A stretch of DNA of 64,000 nt from Amycolatopsis xylanica (GTDB lineage Bacteria > Actinomycetota > Actinomycetes > Mycobacteriales > Pseudonocardiaceae), in NCBI RefSeq assembly GCF_900107045.1, contig NZ_FNON01000001.1:1612001-1676000 (forward strand). Reading direction: 5' to 3'. Shown in pieces: positions 58,655-64,000 of the stretch (positions within the stretch are counted from its first letter, which is position 1; each line of letters opens with the position of its first letter). The translations under genes and the position numbers were made by a program. The notes beneath the pieces are model-generated. The model had not been told where the DNA came from. It did not search any database and saw only the letters and a program-made list of their open reading frames with translations.

Positions 58655-59772
58655 CCGGCCTCCCGCTCGCCGGGCTCGGCGGCGCCGAGCTTCATGATCT
58701 GCTGGACCTCGTGCTTGCGCTCGGCGAGTTCCAGGTCGGCGAGACGCTCGGCCGCGACCTCGTCGCGCTTGAGCACCGCGTCGTCGTCGATCTCCTTGAA
58801 CCCGAGCACGCCCATCTTCGCGAGCCCTTCCTGGACACGGGGTCCGAGCAGCCCGATGTCCTTGAGGCCGGGCACGATCCGCATGAACACGAGCCGCCGG
58901 AACTCCCGCTTCGCGGGCGAGCGCTTGGCCGCCTTGAAGCATTCCTCGTCGTAACCGAGCCGGGTCCACACGTCGTCGTCGACGTACCGCTCGCGCAGCG
59001 CCCAGCAGCCCTCCAGCACGAACTCCTCGCGCTCGGCGATCTCGGCCGAGGTCAGCTGCGGGTAGTAGTCGCGCAGCAGCAGCCTGCCGAACGCGACGTG
59101 CCGTGCCTCGTCGCGGGCGACGTACGCGCTGAACGCCCTGGCCAGCGGGTCCTTCATCCGCTCGCGGTGCACGCCGAAGGTGGCGAGCCCCATGTTCTCC
59201 ACCAGCGCGTGCGCGGCCAGCACGCCGAAGTCCCAGCGCGAGTCGGCCATCACGTGCTGGAACAGCGAGGCCAGCGTCGACGACAGCGGGTACCGGATGC
59301 CGATCTTGGTCTTGATGAACCGGTTGAACCCCTCGACGTGGCGTGCCTCGTCCATCAGCTGGGTGGCGCCGAACATCTTCGACTCGATGCTCTCCGCCGC
59401 GGCGCACACCTTGCCGACGCCGATCAGCGCGAACTGCTCGGAATGCAGGAACTGCGAGTACAGCCAGCCGGCGCTGTGCTGCCGGACGATGATCTTTTCC
59501 TTTTCCGGCAAACGGTTCCAGAAGTCGGAGCCGGCGATCGAGATGAAGTCGTCCGGCATGCCGAGCGGGTCTTCGGGGTCGACCTCGTGGCTCCAGTCGA
59601 GCCGCTCGTCCATGTCCCACTGCCGGGTCTTGCCCTGCAGGTACAGCCGCAGCATCTTGTCGTGCGTCGAGTCGTAGTCCCACTGGAACAACGCCGTGCC
59701 GTTGAGCGGCATCTCCCAGTCGCCTGCCAGCTCACGCAGGGTCGCCGGGTCGGTGTAGTCGATTTCGGTCAC
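58651..59772 (-). CDS. Ferritin-like diiron oxygenase/desaturase
   Basis: The 373-residue protein shows four ligand-bearing helices in the order E, ExxH, E, ExxH: FLHSEQFALIG, QLMDEARHVEGF, AHALVENMGLATF and ARDEARHVAFGRLL. This is the metal site of ferritin-like diiron oxygenases and desaturases. It could desaturate or hydroxylate an acyl group, or N-oxidise an amine; the sequence does not decide. The GTG at 59772 has AAGGAG 7 nt upstream and overlaps the ligase stop (GTGA). Confidence 0.85.
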   Translation of the reverse strand: MTEIDYTDPATLRELAGDWEMPLNGTALFQWDYDSTHDKMLRLYLQGKTRQWDMDERLDWSHEVDPEDPLGMPDDFISIAGSDFWNRLPEKEKIIVRQHSAGWLYSQFLHSEQFALIGVGKVCAAAESIESKMFGATQLMDEARHVEGFNRFIKTKIGIRYPLSSTLASLFQHVMADSRWDFGVLAAHALVENMGLATFGVHRERMKDPLARAFSAYVARDEARHVAFGRLLLRDYYPQLTSAEIAEREEFVLEGCWALRERYVDDDVWTRLGYDEECFKAAKRSPAKREFRRLVFMRIVPGLKDIGLLGPRVQEGLAKMGVLGFKEIDDDAVLKRDEVAAERLADLELAERKHEVQQIMKLGAAEPGEREAG

Positions 59773-61238
59773 TTCAAGTCTCCTTCGGCGGCCGCACGCA
59801 GCCGTGGGCGCAGAATCTTCCCCGCCGCGCTGCGGGGGATTTCGGTGATGGGGATGAACCGGCTCGGCCGCTTGTAGCCCGCGAGCCCGCGCACGCAGAG
59901 CCCGATGAGCCCGGCCTCGTCGAACTCGCGCCCCGGCAGCGGCGCGACGAAGGCGACCGGGGTCTGCCCCCAGGTCTCGGACGCGGCGGGCACCACGGCG
60001 ACGTCGGCGACCCAGTCCGCCTGGCGCAGCACGTGCTCGATCTCGGCCGGGTAGACGTTCTGGCCGCCGCGCAGGATGAGGTCGTTGCGGCGGTCGACGA
60101 TCCAGAGGTGGCCTTCTTCGTCGAAACAGCCCAGGTCACGGGTATTGAGCCAGCCGCCATCGAGCACCTCGGCCGTCGCGGCCTCGTTGCCCCAGTATCC
60201 GTGCATCAGCCCGTCGCCCGCGAGCTGGATCTCGCCGATCTCCCCCGGTCCGGCCGCGCCCTCGATCCGCACGGCGGTGCCGAGCATCGGCGTGCCCGCG
60301 CACACCGCGCCGGGTGACGGCGGCTGGCCCGGCTTGTCGTCGGGCCGCAGCGTCACGACCGGCCCGCCGCCTTCGGTGATGCCGTAGATCGTCTGGAGCG
60401 CGACGCCGAGCCGCGCGGTCGCCTCGGCCGCGAGCGCGTCGGGCATCGGCGCGGCCCCGTGCAGCAGCAGCCGCAGGGTCCCCAGATCCGTGTCCGCGAG
60501 GCCACGGCAATCGAGCAGTAGCCGGACCATCGACGGGACGAGGAACGCGTGCGTGACCCGCCGGGCTTCGAGCGCGCGCAGGCAGCCTTGCGGGGTGAAC
60601 TTGTCGAGCACGTACACCGTCGTGCCCGCCGCCAGGTAGTCGAGCGCGATGACCATGCTGCCGTGGAAAAGCGGGCAGGCGTTGAGGAACACCGTGCCGT
60701 CCGGCACCCCGACGTCGGCCAGCCAGGACAGCGCGTTCGCCTGGAACGAGCGCTCGTCGACGACGACACCCTTGGGTTTCCCGGTCGTCGCCGAGGTGTG
60801 CAGGATCGCCACCGGCACGGAAGTGTCCGCGTTCGCCGCCACCGGCGCGGCTTCTCCGAACGGCTCGTCTAGCGCGATGACCGGCAGGCCGGGGCGCACG
60901 GCGGCGAGCCTGCGGCGGCCCGTCTCGTCACCGACCGCGGCGGCCGGGTCGACCGAGCCGAGGATGTACTCGATCTCCGGATCGGCCAGCGCCGGGTTGA
61001 CCGGAACCGCGACCACTCCGGCCGCCGCGCAGGCGAAGTAGGCCTCGATCATCTCCAACCGGTTGTCCGAGACCATCGCGACCCGGTCCCCCGGCGCCGC
61101 CTTGGTCTTCAGCGAGGCGGCCAGCGCGGACACTTCCCGTTCGAAGTCCCTCCAGGTGACTTCGCGACGGACGTCCGCCAGCGCGATCGCGTCCGGGCGG
61201 CGGACCGCGTTACGCCGCAGTATCTGGTTGAGCCACAA
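59769..61238 (-). CDS. Acyl-CoA/acyl-ACP synthetase (AMP-binding), TTG start
   Basis: The 489-residue ligase has the P-loop HTSATTGKPKGVV, VYGxTEGGGP-like A5 region (YGITEGGGPVVTL), A7/A8 (LNTRDLGCFDEEGHLWIVDR) and the A10 Lys near the end (SAAGKILRPRL). It activates a carboxylic acid as the adenylate for CoA or carrier-protein loading. The start is TTG at 61238: GGAGG lies 8 nt upstream, and translation then begins MWLNQILRRN, which lines up with MWLTQLLARN of the paralogue at 54830. A GTG 9 nt earlier has the GGAGG touching it. Confidence 0.9.
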   Translation of the reverse strand: MWLNQILRRNAVRRPDAIALADVRREVTWRDFEREVSALAASLKTKAAPGDRVAMVSDNRLEMIEAYFACAAAGVVAVPVNPALADPEIEYILGSVDPAAAVGDETGRRRLAAVRPGLPVIALDEPFGEAAPVAANADTSVPVAILHTSATTGKPKGVVVDERSFQANALSWLADVGVPDGTVFLNACPLFHGSMVIALDYLAAGTTVYVLDKFTPQGCLRALEARRVTHAFLVPSMVRLLLDCRGLADTDLGTLRLLLHGAAPMPDALAAEATARLGVALQTIYGITEGGGPVVTLRPDDKPGQPPSPGAVCAGTPMLGTAVRIEGAAGPGEIGEIQLAGDGLMHGYWGNEAATAEVLDGGWLNTRDLGCFDEEGHLWIVDRRNDLILRGGQNVYPAEIEHVLRQADWVADVAVVPAASETWGQTPVAFVAPLPGREFDEAGLIGLCVRGLAGYKRPSRFIPITEIPRSAAGKILRPRLRAAAEGDLK

Positions 61239-61458
61239 AGTGTTCACCTCCGATGAGCAGTCCGATGGCGTGCACAGTGGACAGTTCGGCCAGCTCGTCG
61301 TCGGTGAGCATCCGGCCGAGGTGCTCCTCGCACTTCAGCGCGATCCGCACGATCTCGCCGGAGTTCACGCCATGCGTGACGAGGTCGTCGGTGTCGCCGA
61401 TCCGATCGAGCAGCTGAGGCAGGTCAAGGCATGCCCTGACGACGGCGCGCGCATTCAT
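61210..61458 (-). CDS. Acyl carrier protein with NSG in place of DSL
   Basis: The 82-residue protein has the four-helix carrier-protein pattern. The phosphopantetheine-accepting Ser is in THGVNSGEIVRIALKCEE (about residue 34), where the usual D-S-L reads N-S-G. It ends with a helix DDELAELSTVHAIGLLIG. It overlaps the transglutaminase-like gene (ATGA) and the ligase gene (29 bp), so it is probably loaded by that ligase. Confidence 0.78.
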   Translation of the reverse strand: MNARAVVRACLDLPQLLDRIGDTDDLVTHGVNSGEIVRIALKCEEHLGRMLTDDELAELSTVHAIGLLIGGEHFVAQPDTAA

Positions 61459-62474
61459 GAGCGCCGCCAAGGCTTCGCGCTGATCCCGACCATGCTCCAG
61501 TAGGGCGCCGCGTCCTCGTCGAAGTAGACGAGCGGGGCCGCGTCCTCGCCCACGCACGGCAGCAGCCGGTTGAAGCGGCCGCCAAAGCACGCGGCGGCGA
61601 ACTCCGGCGACTTGGCCACGCCACGCGCCGGGTCGCCTTTCGCGCCCACAAAAGCGAAAACCGGGTCGAGCGGCTTCCAGACGCCGTCCTCCTCCAGCTC
61701 GCACCACGCGTGGTCGCTGCCGAACAGCCCGAGCAGATAGCCGCGGCGGACCCTCGCGTTGAGCCCCAGCGTGGTCAGGTGTTCGGCGAGCAGCTTCGCG
61801 GCGACGATGCAGTCGGCCATGCCGAGCCGCCACGCACGCCGGTGGTCGGCGCGCAGCACCTCGGGCACGGTCTGGTAGGTGACCACGCCCGCGGTGAGCG
61901 CGTCCACGATGTCCGTCCAGACCCCGATGACCCGCCGGTCACGCACGGTCCGCGCGGCTCCGGTGAGCCGGACGGCGACGTGGTACGGCCGGTCCTGGAT
62001 CTCGTCCGCGTACGGCGGCGTGTGTGCGGAGTCGTTGAGCGGCAACGCTTCGACGCCTTCGGCGGCCAGGTCCGGCACCCGGACCCGCACGGTCGGTGTG
62101 TCCCCGTCGTCGATACCGTCGAGCCGGGCCGCGGGCGCGACGCCGACGAGCCAGTCCTTCGGCGAGTACCAGCTCTCCTTGGGCGAGGCGGCGAACCGCA
62201 TCAGGAACCGCAGGCCCAGTTCCGGCACGGTCTGCCCGGTGCCGGAGAACATGCCCGTGTTCATGATGTCGTCGTAGTCGAACAGCGGCCCGCGGACCGG
62301 ATCGTCCACATGCGACAGTCCGGCCGCCGCCAGCGCGGCGATGTCCTCCGGCGCGGTGCGCAGCGCGCTCGCCGCGGTACGGACATCGGTCTCGTACCGC
62401 GCCACGTCACGGGGCACCTGGACGAACCTGCCGATCGCGCCGGTCAGCAAGCCCGGTGCCACGGCGGTGCTCAT
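61455..62474 (-). CDS. Transglutaminase-like protein
   Basis: The 339-residue protein has a papain-like transglutaminase core with Cys in RLGMADCIVAAKLLAEHL (about 226), His in FGSDHAWCELEEDG (about 259) and Asp in WKPLDPVFAF (about 274), the expected triad. Related proteins in natural-product pathways (AdmF, VlmA-like contexts) form amides from carrier-bound acyl groups. Flanked by two ACP genes with ATGA overlaps on both sides, it may amidate or transfer such an acyl group. Confidence 0.85.
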   Translation of the reverse strand: MSTAVAPGLLTGAIGRFVQVPRDVARYETDVRTAASALRTAPEDIAALAAAGLSHVDDPVRGPLFDYDDIMNTGMFSGTGQTVPELGLRFLMRFAASPKESWYSPKDWLVGVAPAARLDGIDDGDTPTVRVRVPDLAAEGVEALPLNDSAHTPPYADEIQDRPYHVAVRLTGAARTVRDRRVIGVWTDIVDALTAGVVTYQTVPEVLRADHRRAWRLGMADCIVAAKLLAEHLTTLGLNARVRRGYLLGLFGSDHAWCELEEDGVWKPLDPVFAFVGAKGDPARGVAKSPEFAAACFGGRFNRLLPCVGEDAAPLVYFDEDAAPYWSMVGISAKPWRRS

Positions 62475-62761
62475 GCCTGCCCTCTTTCCGCCACCAGCCC
62501 GGCCAGGTAGGCCGCGAACTCGCGGACCGTGGCCGACTCGAACAGGAAGTCGTCGGGGATCACCACGTCGAACTCGTCCTCGATCTGGGTGATCGCGCGC
62601 AGTGCCTTCACCGACTCGATGCCGGGGATCGCGGACAGCGGCTTGTCGAGGTCGATGCTCTCGGGGCTGGCTCCCGCCTGCTCGGACAGCGCGCGGCGGA
62701 CGACGGCGAGGCCGCTTTCGAGCTGGGCTTCGGACACGGTCGTGGTGGCCTGGTCGGTCAT
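62471..62761 (-). CDS. Acyl carrier protein
   Basis: The 96-residue carrier protein has its phosphopantetheine Ser in SAIPGIESVKALRAI (about residue 51), followed by EDEFDVVIPDDFLFESATV. The fatty-acyl-AMP ligase gene directly upstream overlaps it by 4 bp, so it is the likely first acceptor of the activated acyl chain. Confidence 0.88.
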   Translation of the reverse strand: MTDQATTTVSEAQLESGLAVVRRALSEQAGASPESIDLDKPLSAIPGIESVKALRAITQIEDEFDVVIPDDFLFESATVREFAAYLAGLVAERGQA

Positions 62762-64000
62762 CGGGAAAGTCCTTCCGGGATACGGGTGACGGAGCCGGCC
62801 GTGTCGAGCAGGCCGGTCTTGCGGCAGAGCTCGATCGCGCTGGTGCGCTTGACCTTTCCGGAGCTGGTGAACGGGATGGTGCTCGGCGCGACCGGCACCA
62901 CCTGGACGGCGAGCAGGCCGAGCCTGGCGGCGAGCCGCTCGCAGATCGCGGCGCCGATGGCGGCCGACTCGGCGGGGTCGGCGCTGGTCTCCCAGAGCAC
63001 GGCCATGCGCTCTTCCTCGCCGTCGGCCCAGGCGAACGCGGCGCCGCGGCGGCCGTTGACGCCCGGTGTCGTGCGGACGATCTCCTCGACGTCCTCGGCG
63101 TAGTAGTTCTGGCCGCGCACCACGATCATGTCCTTGCTGCGGCCGACGACGTACAGCTCGCCGTCGTGCACGAAGCCGAGGTCCCCGGTGCGCAGCCAGC
63201 CGTCGGGGGTGAACGGCTGCCGCTCCGGCGGGAGGCCGAGGTAGCCGCGGGTCACCGGCGGGCCGGTGATCTGGATCTCGCCGACCACGTCGTCGGCCAG
63301 CGGGGTGCCGTCCTCTTCGGCCGTGCGGAACCTGACCGAGCCGGCCGCCGGTCCACAGGAGACGACCGCGCGGGTGCGCTCTTTCCCTTGCGCGGCAAGC
63401 TGAATCGGCCTGCCGACGTCGAGCTGGTCGCGGTCGACGTCGAGGATCCTGGCCTGGGTGCCGGTGCCCGAGTAGCTCACCATCAGGGTCGCTTCGGCCA
63501 TGCCGTAGGTCGGGCAGATCAGCTCGGGGCGGGCGCCGTACGGGCCGAACATCTCGGCGAAGGCCTCGATCGTGCGCCGCTGCACGGGTTCCGCGCCGTT
63601 GCTGCCGAGCCGCCAGCCGGACAGGTCGAGCCCGTCGGGGACACCCTGCTTCGCCGCCGCGGCGACCAGGTAGTCGTAGAAGAAGTTCGGCGCGGGCAGC
63701 GCGGTCGCGGGTGAGGCGGCGAACGAGCCGAGCCACTTCATCGGGCGCCGCACGAACTCCGACGGCGACCAGAGGCAGACGGCCGAGCCGCGCACGAACG
63801 AGCTGAGCAGCGAGAACAGGCCCATGTCGTGGAACAGCGGCAGCCACAGGCCGAGCACGTCCTCCGGCAGCCACTGGATCGCGTCGTTGATCGTCGCGAG
63901 CCCGGCCGCCACGTTGTCGTGGCTCAGCACCACGCCCTTCGGGTGCGAGGTGCTGCCGGAGGTGTACTGGATGACGGCCTCGGCGTCGCCGCCCCGGTAG
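62758..64000 (-). CDS. Fatty-acyl-AMP ligase, N-terminus beyond the window
   Basis: The coding frame runs off the right edge; about 413 residues are seen. They include IQYTSGSTSHPKGVVLSHDN (P-loop), WLPLFHDMGLFSLL, PTYGMAEATLMVS, WLRTGDLGFVHDGELYVVGR and the A10 Lys region FTSSGKVKRTSA. The insertion segment and the DMGL/GMAEATL motifs fit FadD32-like FAALs, which load fatty acids onto ACPs as adenylates. It heads the visible part of the long minus-strand operon; more genes probably lie upstream. Confidence 0.9.
   Translation of the reverse strand, partial: YRGGDAEAVIQYTSGSTSHPKGVVLSHDNVAAGLATINDAIQWLPEDVLGLWLPLFHDMGLFSLLSSFVRGSAVCLWSPSEFVRRPMKWLGSFAASPATALPAPNFFYDYLVAAAAKQGVPDGLDLSGWRLGSNGAEPVQRRTIEAFAEMFGPYGARPELICPTYGMAEATLMVSYSGTGTQARILDVDRDQLDVGRPIQLAAQGKERTRAVVSCGPAAGSVRFRTAEEDGTPLADDVVGEIQITGPPVTRGYLGLPPERQPFTPDGWLRTGDLGFVHDGELYVVGRSKDMIVVRGQNYYAEDVEEIVRTTPGVNGRRGAAFAWADGEEERMAVLWETSADPAESAAIGAAICERLAARLGLLAVQVVPVAPSTIPFTSSGKVKRTSAIELCRKTGLLDTAGSVTRIPEGLSR

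Overview
The window reads as chromosomal DNA of a very GC-rich filamentous actinomycete, most likely of the Pseudonocardiaceae (Amycolatopsis-like). The basis is strong third-position GC bias, several SARP/AfsR-type regulators, DUF222-HNH (13E12-type) repeats, many GTG/TTG and apparently leaderless starts, and a large biosynthetic operon. The genus is inference. No rRNA, tRNA or CRISPR array was seen. Coding is dense and often convergent with overlapping 3' ends.

Layout. 1-11,250: tail of an AfsR-like regulator, a macrolide-type glycosyltransferase, an MmyB-like XRE regulator divergent from a short-chain dehydrogenase, a secreted GH128 glycanase, a LysR regulator, a truncated NRPS condensation domain, a Tat-exported 1201-residue GH2 exo-glucosaminidase-like enzyme under a probable LacI-type operator, a small membrane protein and an aminotransferase. 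11,305-13,231 and 22,916-24,455: two related DUF222-HNH elements with inverted terminal segments; the second carries an internal deletion and lies next to an aminoglycoside-kinase pseudogene. 13,495-21,717: a compact RiPP-like locus (27-residue peptide, PqqD-like/M50 membrane protease, TPR protein, flavin reductase) followed by a SARP and an AfsR-type regulator that are divergently transcribed. 21,740-34,726: TerC, serine hydrolase, MFS exporter, a cobalamin-riboswitch-controlled BtuFCD-type importer, MarR/aldo-keto reductase pair, two-component system and a truncated lipoprotein. 34,703-40,099: SRPBCC/ArsR pair, epoxide hydrolase, MmpL transporter and a sigma factor, separated by long palindromes.

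40,278-64,000 (running off the right edge) looks like one biosynthetic region. It starts with an XRE regulator and an ImmA/IrrE metallopeptidase, then a KS-ACP-alpha-oxoamine synthase fusion whose AT domain is missing, a TetR regulator and a MAB_1171c-type membrane protein. After a 345-bp hairpin array comes a long minus-strand operon, mostly joined by 4-bp ATGA/GTGA overlaps. It encodes a fatty-acyl-AMP ligase, two carrier proteins, a transglutaminase-like enzyme, a second acyl-AMP ligase, a ferritin-like diiron enzyme, a thioesterase, an acyl-CoA dehydrogenase, a fused anthranilate synthase, a truncated adenylation-like protein, a phosphopantetheinyl transferase, a class II DAHP synthase, and a flavoprotein plus fumarase-superfamily lyase pair resembling the CreE/CreD nitrous-acid pathway, then a carboxylesterase.

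The combination suggests a product built from anthranilate, a modified acyl chain and possibly nitrite-derived nitrogen. I do not recognise a characterised cluster with this gene set. The second candidate for an undescribed system is the 27-residue peptide locus at 13.5-17.5 kb.
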